NCBI GenBank assembly: GCA_040357565.1
Contig: JBDODJ010000153.1
Source of the DNA: Cercozoa sp. M6MM
Taxonomy: Eukaryota; Endomyxa: Ascetosporea
DNA length: 25,900 nt
Direction: 5' to 3' (one strand)
The translations under genes and the position numbers were made by a program. Below are positions 1-11,233 of the stretch, in pieces (the first letter of the stretch is position 1; every line of letters begins with the position of its first letter). Under the pieces are notes generated by a model that ran no database searches, was not told the DNA's origin, and was given only the letters and a program-made list of their open reading frames with translations.

Positions 1-168
<168 letters not shown>

Positions 169-173
169 TTTAG

Positions 174-3100
174 ACACACGAGCTTCCCTACCTGACTCGC
201 CGAAATCGGCGCATTGCCCCGGATGTTCAGTCGTGTCTATTACAGGTGAGAAACCAATTCAGACACATGCATAGACGCTCATTCTTTACTTTATCCCCTA
301 CCTCTTTGCCCCTTACTCCCCGTTTTACCTTTACACCCCTGTAGGACGAGCACGATAGAAATCCAGAAGAAAGGGCAGGCTGGCTCAGTTGGTATATGTT
401 TCATCCATGTCGCGTGTTGCGTCGGTATGTGTTTCTACTTAGGCTGTTCTTTCTGTACGTGGATCCCCTTATTTCATTGGGACATCGACGGCCCGTAACT
501 TTGCTTCAGTCCTTTCACCTCTTCATCTGGTGTATACATCTGGTCGATACATGTACCTGTGGACACACTCAGTTGACAAAAGACGATATTTGGGATGCTG
601 CACATTGCGATAATGTCGACTTGAATACTGCGAAGTTGCAGACTTTGTGGAACGAAAGTGCGCCTTCAATGACACTGGCTGCACTGCGTTTCCTTGGTTT
701 ACGGGCAGTAATCATGCTCGTCATTTTGCTTACCAGTCGGTGATTTACATTTGGTTCATTTTAGGTTTAATCGCAGAAGCTGGATGCCGTGTGTGTGTTG
801 AAAACAGAGCATTAAACTTGTTGCCACCGTTGCTGATCGAAAGATTTCTCCAGTGGTACGAGACTGCTGAAAATGCGTCGTCTGGTTGGTACCTTTTCTC
901 GATAAGTGTAGCTAAACCTAAAGCAGCAGCGGTAGTTTCATGGTGTGTGTGTGTGTGTGTGAACAACACAGGACGTACGCTGTACTGCTCGTGGTGTGTC
1001 CCATTGCGGCACAGATCCTCATGTGTCGCTACTTCCATCTGGCAGTGCGGACCTTTGTTCAGATCCGCGCTGCACTGTCAATGCTCTTGTATCGGTACGT
1101 TTCCTGGGGGAGGGTACATGCCGTTTAGTAATCCTCTTCTAAACATAACAGAAAGATGCTCAAATGCGAGAATGCCGACGAAGGCAACGTGCTCAACCTC
1201 GTCGGAACTGATGCAGAGGTATAGCGGGAGTCAAACGCTGTGCACTGTTTCTGCTTTGCTAAAACTTCGAGCACAGAAAACCGGTTCGATGTTACTTACC
1301 TGTCTCGACGTGTTCTCTGCCCCTATTCAAATTGGGCTGGTAACTTATCCTTTGACTCTGCGCGAGAGGGGTAAAGGAAGGAAACGTGTTGTTGTATGAG
1401 TTTCTTGTGAATAGTGTACGTGGTTGCTGTATGAGACGATTGGCGTTGCCTGTTTTTCCGGCTTTGTCATTCTGTTGGTACCAACGCTTCACGCGTCTTA
1501 CATCTCGTCGTGTGTACTGTTGTTGATCGACCAAGGAAGCTCAATTTAGATACTGCTTCCTTTGATGGGTCTCATTGTATCTCGACTCTCAAAACATCAG
1601 CATGTAAGTCGAACAGCCTGGTCTCTTATCATCCCTGGTCAGGTGTAACTGCACGAGTACAGTGGAAAATGGGCAAAGCCGACGCGCGAGTGAAGCTAGC
1701 TCAAGAGATGCTTAGTGGCATGGTACACATCTATATAAATAGACACACGTAGAACGTGCTGTTAAATTAATGTCCGCGAGTATCAGAGAGCTTTGAAGTT
1801 CTTCGCGTGGGAGTTTCGTGCCGCCTCCAGAGGTGCCTTTCGTCCAACTTGGATCAGCTGCTTGAAACTGTTTGCTCTGACTGAGCTTGGGGTGTAGTGA
1901 CGAACGTACGCGAAGAAGAGCTTCGCGAACAGACGCAGATCAACGTGCTCAACGGTGTCATCGTTTTGGTAAAACTGAAACTAGGTTTCTTTGTAGGGAA
2001 AGCGAAACTGAAGGACGAAGTACACTGTGTTGTATAGGTGATGCTGCTGACACCTGTACTAATAACGCTGGTGTCACTCTGCCTCTTTGTCTGGCTGGGC
2101 GGTACTGTGCCTTCGTATGTCTCAGCGTCGTGCATGTGTTTGTTGGGTGTTTTCCGACTTTCACCCTGGGTGTGACAGGCACCTTAACAGTGCCGCTTGT
2201 GTTTCGTGCGCTGGCGTTGTTTGAAGCTCTGCGCATGCCCTTATTTCAACTCCCTTCTGTATATTTACTATCTGTCAGAGTGACTAGACTCTTCTTGCAG
2301 TCGTGATATGTCCGGGTCAATGTTGTAGGCACTGGTTTCACTGGTTCACGGACATGTCAGCGCGAGACGTGTCGCGCGCTTTCTGCAAACGCCCGTGTGC
2401 CGAGAAAACTCAGTTGGGGTGACAGTTGTTCCATTCTGTGTGCTGTCATTCCTGCAACAACCAAAATCAAATTTTTCTGTGATCATAGGACATCATTTCG
2501 GCCACCGAGGCAAAACTAATTTGGTCTGCGAGTGACGCTTTCGCACTGCAGGTCGATTTCTCTGTCGACAAAGGTGCGTCCAGTCAAGTACTATCGAGGA
2601 GGGGATAGCCAGTGGCTAAAGGAGTTGGTTGCATCGATAGGCGAGTTAGTGGCACTTGTTGGTGCTGTCGGCAGTGGCAAAACCTCGCTGCTGCACGCAC
2701 TTCTTGGAGGGTGCGTTGTTATTTTGTCTGTTTATATGATTATATTTGCAAGTGCAGCATGCAGCACGTGGAAGGACGGTTCTGCGTGCCTCGGTAGGTT
2801 CTTGTTGTCTGACTCGCAAGTGTACCTGTAGTTTCGTGTGTAAGTCTCTCCTGCACCGCAGTGACAGGAAGGTTTTCGTGGCACAACGTCCGTGGCTACA
2901 GCACATGTCAGTCCGAGATAACATTTTGTTCGGCTTAGCGATGCGAACTGGAGTCTACCAGCAGTACGTACCTCCTGTGTTGTTGTTGTTGTTGTTTGTC
3001 GCATTGTGTTGCATCTGCAATCAGAGTTATTTACGCATGCGGACTGGTGGAGGATCTGCGTATTCTGCCGCACGGAGATGCCACCATGGTGCGGTCATAT

Positions 3101-4577
3101 GTGGATCGACATGTGTGCATGTGTGTGTGTGTGTGTATGCTGGTTGGTTGACACTAGGTGGGTGACAAAGGAATCACGCTCAGTGGCGGCCAGAAACAAC
3201 GTGTTTCACTTGCTCGGTAATCAGATGCTGTCTACATCACCTTGCATATCGAGATTAATTGAGCTTGTGTTGTAGAGCGACTTACGCTGCACTGTGTCAT
3301 GATGACGATGTTATTGTATCTACCTTTGCTTCTTTTTTCTTAGCACTAATCGCACAGATGAACCTGTGTGTCAGGTCGTGATGGACGACCCTCTATCAGC
3401 ACTCGATGCGCACGTGGCAGCCTCGGTGTTCATGCGTGTGCTTCACAGGGAAACTGGCCTCTTGCGTCACTGTACTCTTTGCTTTGTTCAGTTGTTGGTG
3501 TAAGTTGAGGAAACAGATACACAAGCACCTGTGACTGTCTGTAACTTTAGGTACGAGAGTGGTGTCTCTACAACAACTGCAGTTTCTACCGCACTTTGAC
3601 CAAATTGTTGTTCTCGATGGTACTTGTCTCCGTTTTCGGACGTTGCTTTGTTTATTTAATGTGTTTTTCTGACAGAGGGGAAGACGGTCGGTACCGACAG
3701 CGAAAGCTTTGCGAAACTGATGCATGCTACTGTTGCACACACTCACGTAAACCCACCTCTGCTGGAGATGGCTTGTAGTGATGAATCTGTCTGGAGTCCG
3801 CAGTACTGGTGCTGATTCTTTAGGTGGTGGAACAAGCAGACGCAGAATTCGAGACTAAATGCGAAACTGTCGTCGAAAACAGCGAAGAAGAGGTGTGTGG
3901 TTTCGCATACTAATGAGACTTATTATTTGAGTCGAATGAACAGATATACGAAGGCAATATCGATAACGTCGCCTACTTGGTATAAACTCGCTGCCCATAA
4001 AAGCACATGAGATTGCACATGATGGCTCTGATTTATTGGGTAGGACTACTGGCGATCAATGGGCTCGTTTCTGTCCTTCTCGTTGCCATTTCTCGTCTTC
4101 ATTCTGCTTGGACAGGGTAGTTCTCTCTCAGCACGTGTGTACTCTAGGTGTACTCCTCCTCCTGCTGCAGGCTGCTTTGTGGCGACGCAGTTCGCAGTGT
4201 CGTTTTGGGCTGAAGACTATGTACTACAGTGCTTTATGTCATTATTGCGTGTGTTAACTCGAGTGTAGGCCCACAAAGGCACGCAGTTCTACGCATCGAT
4301 CTACGCGATTCTGGCGCTATGTGCGGCAGTATTCCTCGGTGCTCGTGCACTCCTGTTTGCACTGGGCAGTGTGGTACAGTTTTACCTATGTTCGTGCTTG
4401 TATCGGATGGGGTGGTACCGCATAATGTGTGTTTGTGTGTGTGCGTATGTGTGTGTGTGTGTGTGTGTGTGCAGAGAGCGAGTCGGTGGCACCATGAACG
4501 CATCCTGCAAGGCATCGCCGAGGCACCGGTGTCGCTGTTTGACACGATGCCTATCGGCAGGGTGATTTTTCTTATCC

Positions 4578-4628
<51 letters not shown>

Positions 4629-4638
4629 NNNNNNNNNN

Positions 4639-4715
<77 letters not shown>

Positions 4716-7424
4716 AGATCGATTTCTTGTTTCACTCAACAGATAATCAACCGGTTCTCAAAAGATATCGACTGCATTGACACTCAACTGCCTGTACCAC
4801 ACACTCACCCTTGCTGAACAACTGAGTGAGGTGTGTGTTTCTTCAGGTCATTATGGAGAACGTGATTGCCGTTGCTTGCTTCGTAGCCGGAAACCTGTAG
4901 CCGTCGCTTTGTCCTTAATTGCATCCTTCACTGCCGTCCATTTATTTTCGCTTGCTTTAGAGTGGCGGCAATGTTGGTTCAACCGCCGTTCGTGCTGGCC
5001 ACTGTCGCGGTGCGTCTTTTGGGACACCTGCGTGCGTGCGTGCGTACGCGTGTGTGTGTTTGTGTCCGATTGGATGTTTCTTGTGTAGATTGGAATCATC
5101 TACTTGACTCTGCAGCGCTACTTTTCGTGTGCTGCTATTCAAGTTATTTCCCTTTTCTTCTCCTCTCGTTTTTGAGTTTTATTCAGGACCATATCTCTCT
5201 GATTTTCGTTTTAGGTGCAACGAATTGAAAGTATCTCGCGCACGCCACTCTATTGTCACTTCCAAGTGAGTGTCGAAACTGCAATCTATGGTTTATCATT
5301 TGCATATGGCAACCGTTTGCGCTGTGACCCAGGAGTCAGTGCAGGGCTTGCGCACGATCAGAACGTTTCAGCACCAGCAACGCTTCTGTCGGCGCACCTC
5401 AGAGTACTCAGTTTTCATGGACACACGATGACCACTGGCATGTTGATGTTTTTCTACTGATGTGGTAACTTAGACTGGCCGAAGCGAACTTACAGGCGCT
5501 GTTCCTGCAACGACTCGTGTTTCGCTGGTGCTTTGTTCGAATTGGCTTCATCAACGGCGTTCGTTTTGTTGCTGTGTTCTTAGTGTTGCCACATTTTCTT
5601 AGGAGGGTTGCTTGTAGGGCCTGATCATGGCAGTCATGTCTTTCTTGATTCTGGGACGTCAGTCGAAGATGCGTTCTTCGCTGGCGGGCGTCGCTATCAA
5701 CTCTGTATCGGGAGCATGTATGCTGCTGGGTTTGCTTGTCGTTCTGGCGACTGAGATGAGTCAGGTAAGTTCAGTTTCGTGTTTTGTTTGTTCGAGTTGT
5801 TGTGAAAAACGCAACTGCAGCGAATGAACGCAACTGAGCGCGTTCGTCACTTTGCCTTCAACTTGCCTCGCGAATACAGGTAAGTAAAAATTATATATTT
5901 AACGATGTTTTACTTATTTAAGAGTGTGGTGGATCTAATCTTCCTCCCTCTTGTCAGCGAGGGTGATAAGTGGAATATCACCGAGCAAGGGTCAGTGGCG
6001 AAAGACGAGTCGGAAAGCGATGGCGACGAACTCCCACGAGGACGCGAACTTTGCATTCGCGGGTTGTGTCTGCGTTATCGCCAAGACATGCCGCTCGCGC
6101 TTGATCACATCGTATAGTTTACTCGAGAGTCCTTCCGTACGGCTCTGTGTCGCTGCAGTCTTTTTGTGTAGGATCTCCATATTCGTGCTGGTGAGCACGT
6201 TGGCATCTGCGGTCGCACTGGCAGTGGCAAGGTAAACTTACATCCGTTGGCTTGTTGGATCACTGTATGCACATGTAAAAGTCGTCACTGATGCTCGCAC
6301 TGACACGTTTATACCCAACGTGTCACGGCGTTGTTTTGCTTGACGGCAAGGACACATCCTGTACTTTCTTGGCGCCGTGCTAAGTTGGTTTGTCGGTGTG
6401 CATGGCTGTATGTTGCGTAGCGATGCCGTTGCAGTCATTGCGTAGCAGCATTGCTGTTATTCCACAGGATTCTTTTCTCTTGTAAATTTTACCTTCAACG
6501 GTGTGTACGATATAGGCAGGGTACGTTAATGCAGTTTATTTGATTGATAGTGAAGGAACGCTGAGGGAGAACTTGGATCCATTTAATGATTACGAAGACC
6601 GGGAATTGTACACTCCTGTTGTTTGTCTACTTGGCATCGGTAATGCTTCAAAGTTGTTGCACTCGCAGACGGAACGTCCTTCAACTGGTCCAACTTGAAG
6701 CGTAAATTAACGTTCTGTCACTGCTGGGGTAGAGAGCTATCTTATTAAGTGTCCCTGTGCGAGCGTAGTGTAGCGGAAACATCGGGCTTGTACGAGAAGC
6801 TTGGCACACTCTCGCAGTACAATCTATCTTTCACTCGCCATACCGGACTGAAACTTTACAGGGGGGAAGCTGTGTGCACGCACTGTTGGTTTTTTCTTGA
6901 TAGAGGACAGCGACAGTTGCTGTGTATCGCGCGCGCTCTGTTGAAACGTGCACGCGTGATTCTTATGGACGAGGCCACGAGTGCCGTTGATTCACACACT
7001 GATGCCGTTATTCAAGTAAAAAAAAAACTATAGCAAAGGCTTGTGTGCACATATTTTTTGTTACCCACAGGAGGTGATGAGGGAACATTTTGCTCAAGCA
7101 ACAGTCCTGACGGTGGCGCATCGACTTGGAACCATTGGTACCGTGCTGCTGCTGCTGCCCATATCTGATGACGGATTGTTAAACGACAAATTAAATGTTG
7201 CGGATGCTGTTGCTGGCTCAGTCAACTACGACCGAATCTGCGTGTTGAACGAAGGACGTGTCGTGGAAATCGGCGAGCCTCAATCGCTTTTGCTGCAGGT
7301 TTGTCTGGTTTGAGTATACTTTGCGTCGCACATAAATAAATTGCATTGTTCAATTTGGTGTGCTCAGGTGAACTCTCATTTCCGCCGCATGTTGCAAGCC
7401 GAGACGCAACGACGTCGCAATTAG
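174..7424 (+). CDS. ABC transporter, subfamily C (MRP-like), multi-exon, 5' end open
   Basis: Full ABC exporter of the ABCC/MRP type: two membrane domains and two nucleotide-binding domains (NBDs), expected to export organic anions or conjugates across a plasma or vacuolar membrane; substrate unknown. Exons 174-245, 345-391 and 443-494 join in frame to give the MRP N-terminal signature ([16 protein letters not shown]), then a DIWDA segment from 573. NBD1: Walker [12 protein letters not shown] near 2661, Q-loop [10 protein letters not shown] near 2873, signature [14 protein letters not shown] near 3163, Walker [13 protein letters not shown] near 3378, with Asp in place of the catalytic Glu as is usual for ABCC NBD1. 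TMD2 lies at about 4020-5800. NBD2: Walker [15 protein letters not shown] at 6190-6231, AVIPQDSF near 6455, [13 protein letters not shown] near 6558, [13 protein letters not shown] near 6903, Walker [11 protein letters not shown] near 6963 with Glu present. The last exon ends at TAG 7422-7424. More than 20 introns; it looks functional. The start codon was not found and may lie left of the window. Confidence 0.93.
943..961. repeat. short (GT)n tract in ABC transporter
   Basis: About nine GT units, UG in the sense strand, in the first transmembrane region of the ABC gene. Probably intronic. Confidence 0.9.
3121..3137. repeat. (GT)n before a 3' splice site
   Basis: GT repeat followed about 18 bases later by CTAG, the acceptor of the exon that begins just before the NBD1 signature [10 protein letters not shown]. 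Confidence 0.9.
4426..4471. repeat. (GT)n abutting a 3' splice site
   Basis: Interrupted GT tract ending directly in GCAG (AG at 4473-4474), the acceptor of the TMD2 exon encoding [11 protein letters not shown]. No polypyrimidine tract is present. Confidence 0.9.
4582..4713. repeat. Long (TG)n tract with assembly gap
   Basis: At least 60 TG units interrupted by 10 N at 4629-4638, so the true length is unknown. It lies inside the intron between the TMD2 exon ending LFDTMPIGR and the exon beginning [13 protein letters not shown]. Reading frames called through it are artefacts. Confidence 0.95.
5029..5066. repeat. (TGCG)n/(TG)n tract in ABC intron
   Basis: TGCG units grading into TG, followed by a T-rich stretch and GTGTAG, the likely acceptor of the next TMD2 exon near 5090. 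Confidence 0.85.
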
Positions 7425-7549
7425 CATACGATAATGTGGACGGATATTTCCGTCGCGTGAAGTTTCTAAAAAAAGTGTCGGGGCAACACAACTTCGCTTG
7501 CGTTGTCCTACTCGACTAACGTCCAGGACCTTAGTAGCCGGGCCCGGGG

Positions 7550-8172
7550 TTAATACTCGGCGTCGCGTCCCAAGTCAAGCGGTACGCTCCTTGGAACAAG
7601 CACAGTAGCATGACCCTTGACCGCAACAGTGCCGTCCGATTTCAAAACTTGAGTGTCCAGCACTGCCATCTGCAAAAACAGCTGGTGGTATGCCATGGCG
7701 CACCTGGATCCGATGACTTACTCGTTTAGACGGGATCAATTTCGACACAGTGACCTTTGCTTGTATGAGCTGAGGGACAGACAAATGTCAGCTCGGTACA
7801 TCCCCAAGCAAGTTGTGAGGTACCTCGTCAACAAAAACTGGAGCAGTGAATTTTAAATCTTGGGCGCAGTAGATGGCACCAGGAACATTCGTACCAATGA
7901 GACCGGAAAACAGTGACGAAGTTAACATTCCTAATTTGATTAGCTGTAGGGACAACAAAGGTATACCGAAGCATACCATGGACAACCCTCCGTCCAAACC
8001 GGCTTTCCGCAGCAACTTCGTCATCGAGATGAAGTGGATTGTGATCGCTCACGAGGTCTGCGAATAAAGCGACATCCTTTGGGCCAAACGTGCGGGTGAC
8101 GGCGAAGCTTCTGTGCATAAATAACAACGGGGGATGTACATTCAAGTATTGTCGCCACGTGTAAGCACACAT
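7550..8172 (-). CDS. 3-hydroxyacyl-thioester dehydratase, MaoC/HTD2 family
   Basis: Hotdog-fold (R)-specific hydratase/dehydratase that interconverts 3-hydroxyacyl- and trans-2-enoyl-thioesters, probably in mitochondrial type II fatty acid synthesis. ATG at 8170-8172 starts a roughly 25-residue basic/aromatic leader (MCAYTWRQYLNVHPP) that could be a mitochondrial presequence. The hydratase-2 motif follows: DVALFADLVSDHNPLHLDDE with the catalytic Asp and His, then RFGRRVVHGML. Intron 1 (GTATGC...TTAG) joins VVHG to MLTSSLFSGLIGTNVPGAIY. Intron 2 (GTACCT...CAG) follows APVFVDE, and intron 3 (GTAAGT...GCAG) joins LIPSKR to MAVLDTQVLKSDG. The C-terminus GHATVLVP is typical of the family. Stop at 7550-7552. 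About the usual length for a single-hotdog enzyme. It lies 125 bases convergent to the ABC gene and in the same direction as B9D1 upstream. All active-site motifs are intact. Confidence 0.9.
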
Positions 8173-8386
8173 AGCGTACTTTCACTATGAGTTTATCCTA
8201 CTGGGAGACGTGAAGTGACCGGCATTGGGGACGGCAAAAGCGCAGCATGGAGACAGACTTTCAAAAGCTTCAGTTGCTGTACTGCAGGATCAGTGTGCTT
8301 TAGTGTGTGCAGGCACGTGTGTGCAAACCACAGGGACTAAATTGATCAGTCTGTCGACAGTCTGAGACTAGATTGAAAAAAAAAAA

Positions 8387-9552
8387 CTAGCGATGATGCA
8401 GCTTGGGAAGTGTTCGTGGGCGCCGATCGAGCAGTTCAAATATCGACGTGCGGTGTTCGTCTGCTGCTGGTGGGGTGATGTGCCGCTGTCCATCGCTGTC
8501 TTCTTTGGCCTTTTCACTGAAGCTGTGCTGTGTGGAGACAGCTTCGTCGCTTTCACTGAGAAAGTGGGACTCGGAGTCGGCATCGCTCGAAATGAGGTTG
8601 ACACTGCTCACGGGTCGAATTTTGTCACTCAAGACGCTGACTCGTTGCACGTGGTGCTTGCGAAAAGTCGGTGCGCTAGTTTCGACATGGAAGTCATCAC
8701 CACGCGTTGAGCTTCTTTGCTGTGCACGCTTCGAATCTGCAGCTTTCGCTTTCGTCGCCTGCTGTGGTTTCGCTACACGTACGTTGTTAAGAAGCAAGAC
8801 GGGATACGGAAGAAAGTAGCGCGGGAGAAAGAGCAACATACTCTGTCGTCCTGCCGCCTCTCTTTGGCGCTTGAGTGCCACTCTGTGAGGAACGATTGCT
8901 TGCTGGGGAAGCGGCGCATCCTGCACGGCGTAGCCGCACCGGGCCATGTTGCGCGTCGCTATGTGTAGGCGCAATGAGATATAGCCGCATGAATGCACGC
9001 GAAGCAGCTCTCTTCCAGTCGAGGTGGCCACGATTGAGCTTGAATAGAACTCGGGAGGACTCCCGCGCAGCCACGCCATCAAGCGCTGGCAGAGCGAAGC
9101 ACTGCGCGGAGCGTACAGTTGCACCACATGCGAGTGAGAGCCCGGCTGGGCCGGCAGTCGCTGCGCAGCGTACCCGATCGCTACTGAATGCCCGAAAGCA
9201 TTGATTCGACACACTGTAAGCACGATCTGTGGCCATGCGAAAACGTTGCTCGACTGAAACGTCGCACGCAGCGGCATGTTTAGCGTCTGCACCTTGGTGC
9301 CAATGACACTGGCACCCTGCACTAACTGCGACACGCCACCGCTACTTCCATGCAACTGCGCCCAGTCAGCACCGCTATGGTAGCTGTATTTGACGTACAA
9401 GTTATCCCAACCTCCGCACTAAAACAAGCACACGAGTCACGAAGGGAAAGCAGGCATGGATTTCGGTTTGACTGGAAAATGTGTACCTCAACTGAATCTA
9501 TCTCCCCGTCCAAATAGACCTGAAATACCAACTCAGATTCTTTCCTGCTCAT
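8387..9552 (-). CDS. B9D1: B9 domain-containing protein 1 (ciliary transition zone) with long C-terminal tail
   Basis: B9D1/MKSR1 homologue. In animals and protists B9D1, B9D2 and MKS1 form the B9 (C2-like) module of the MKS complex, which gates protein entry at the base of cilia. The ATG at 9550-9552 opens MSRKESELVFQVYLDGEIDS. One 68-base intron (9486-9419, GTACAC...TTTTAG) joins SVE to CGGWDNLYVKYSYHSGADW. The B9 domain is nearly collinear with human B9D1: GGVSQLVQGAS, LRATFQSSNVFAWPQIVLTV, FGHSVAIGYAAQRLP, LMAWLRGSPPEFYSSSIVA, GREL, LHIATRNMARCGY. Human B9D1 is about 204 residues; here about 190 B9 residues are followed by roughly 170 that are Ser/Lys/Asp-rich and probably disordered. No intron that keeps the frame was found in that tail, so it appears translated. 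Its presence implies a flagellated organism. The 186-base upstream spacer is shared with a divergent coiled-coil gene. Confidence 0.9.
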
Positions 9553-9738
9553 TGCGTGCTCGGTCTGGTAGTTAAGTTGGGGAGTTCTTTGTGGTAAATG
9601 CAGTGCCAAAAATAACCACTCGTAGATTCGTCCATTCGCGCGGAAGGGAAAATTCGACGAGCATCCCAGATCCCAGGCATTGCTGCTAACCAAAGGTACC
9701 GCTCCCGGACCTGTCGACACAACACCTCTGCAATCCGT
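9553..9738. promoter_or_regulatory. Putative bidirectional promoter between B9D1 and coiled-coil gene
   Basis: 186 bases separate the divergent start codons at 9552 (-) and 9739 (+). No clear TATA box. The only RFX/X-box-like sequence (GGTACC, TTT, GGTTAG read on -) has about three mismatches to the consensus and is not convincing. The role as a shared promoter is inferred from geometry alone. Confidence 0.45.
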
Positions 9739-10802
9739 ATGAATTCTTCCGACGAGCTCAAAGGCATAGAAAACCTGTCCGGCCGGAATCAAGCAGTTCT
9801 CAGCCGGGCCGAAGCGATTCTCAAGATGTCGGCAAGTTTCATTGAACAAACTGCCATGCACTCCGAAACTGACAGTCACAGTTCCTTCGTTAACGATGGA
9901 GAAGAAACCTACGAAGAAAAAGCTGTCTCCGTGGCCACAAGTGATCAAACGGCGGGTGACCGGTTAAAATCAGACCTGGAAAACCAGCCACAGACAGATA
10001 CTGGTGTCGATTTGTCTGCTCAAAATCGCGGCATTTCGACGAGTGTCATCAGCGAATCATCGCGCATGTCGATTGCGTTTTTCCAGGTATGAAGGACTTT
10101 GACGATTTTCTGCTTATGATATACTTCTATGACACCATATATTGTTCTCGATCATGTTTCAGTCACAATGTGATGCGCTGAGGAGACAACTGCAAAACTG
10201 CCAAGATTCGAAAATAGATTGCGAGCAGCGACTCCGACAGTGTGCTAAAAGCAGAGATCTACTGAAACTTGAACTCGAGAAAAGTGCAAAAACTGTTGAA
10301 AGTATCAGGCAGCAGCGCGACGCTGAGCGACGGAGCACTGCCAATATGCGACAAGAACTCAAAGTGACGAAATCGGAAGCACAAGAACTACGCACTGCCG
10401 CTCGCAGTCAGCAGCGTCACACGACCGAAGCGGACTCGGTGAGACGGAGGCTTCGGCAAAGATACGATGCCGCACGCAACGAAGTCGCCGTACTGAAGGC
10501 CAAACTTGTGTCTGAGCGAAACGACCACAAACAAGCCGTAGATGATTTGAAAGCAGAACAACGGGACCTGAAATCACAAGTACGCAGGCTGGAAAGAAGG
10601 TACTGTCGTTTTTCTCCTTTGTTTATAATCAATTGCCGGGATGTGCTCCAGAAGCGACGAGCTAGGCGCGATCTTGCGCAAGCACTTTGAGGTCGTAGCG
10701 ACACAAAACGCACTGATAGAAAACTTGCGCGTGCGAAAAGATGCCGACAACAAAGTAGCAGAGCTAAACAGTACTGTGCAGTCAAGTCTGGAGTTTCTTT
10801 GA
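9739..10802 (+). CDS. Coiled-coil protein, weakly TEX9-like
   Basis: Three exons: 9739-10086, 10163-10599 and 10652-10802, joined by introns GTATGA...TTTCAG and GTACTG...TCCAG that keep the frame. Product about 311 residues. The N-terminus (ELKGIENLSGRNQAVLSRAE) is a short helix resembling the N-terminal helix of TEX9 (EYKRLNAEL..K...V.QA.E.I). An acidic Ser/Thr-rich linker follows, then from residue 117 a continuous Gln/Arg/Glu-rich coiled coil of about 190 residues to the stop. No catalytic motif. TEX9 is a coiled-coil protein found mainly in flagellated eukaryotes; the match here rests on order, length and one short segment, and any coiled-coil centrosomal or ciliary protein would fit. The head-to-head pairing with B9D1 mildly supports a ciliary role. 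Confidence 0.7.
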
Positions 10803-10987
10803 GAGCTAAATCCTGAGGCCGTTCGTTCTTGCCGAGTCACTGTTCAAGCATGACGACGGTGAACGCAGGTACCAGTGCGATCCCACGCATCAGACGTCAG
10901 CGCCGACTAGTCCGATCTGCTACATCGCGTATCTGCTGTCCTCTACCGTACGAGGTCAGTGTGGAATACTGTATCACTGGCACTGGT

Positions 10988-10993
10988 AATAAA
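10988..10993 (+). terminator. Possible poly(A) signal AATAAA
   Basis: Canonical AATAAA about 185 bases after the stop of the coiled-coil gene and before the 3' end of the convergent RGS gene. A single hexamer, so weak evidence. Confidence 0.35.
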
Positions 10994-11233
10994 TCAAACT
11001 TAAACTACGCTAAACGCCGTGAGCTTAACCGAACTACTAGTAAACGACTCACCTCGTGTCGAATTTGAAGGGACATGAACGGAATAAAAGCTCGCTGGTT
11101 GCGCGGCCGCGGCGTATCGCGTCGATACGGTGGTCGAGTACGCAATGCGCACATACTCTGGGCAGATCCCCACGACAGAGAGACAAAAGATGCGACGACA
11201 GACGGTGCATTTGGTGACGAGCGTCGGTTCAAG

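Noticed and set aside
2646-3073. - strand frames opposite NBD1 of the ABC gene
   Set aside because: Shadows of the + strand exons carrying Walker A, Q-loop and signature motifs.
4229-4817. Long frames of Val-Cys or Thr-His repeats on both strands
   Set aside because: They are translations of the (TG)n/(CA)n microsatellite and run through the assembly gap.
8759-8841. Intron-like GTATGT...CAG segment in B9D1
   Set aside because: Either acceptor gives 80 or 83 bases, which would break the long open frame; retention is simpler.
8403-9204. Several 80-138 codon + strand frames
   Set aside because: All are antisense to the B9D1 coding exon and lack family features.
9660-9710. RFX X-box-like motif between B9D1 and the coiled-coil gene
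   Set aside because: About three mismatches to the consensus; not better than chance in this length.
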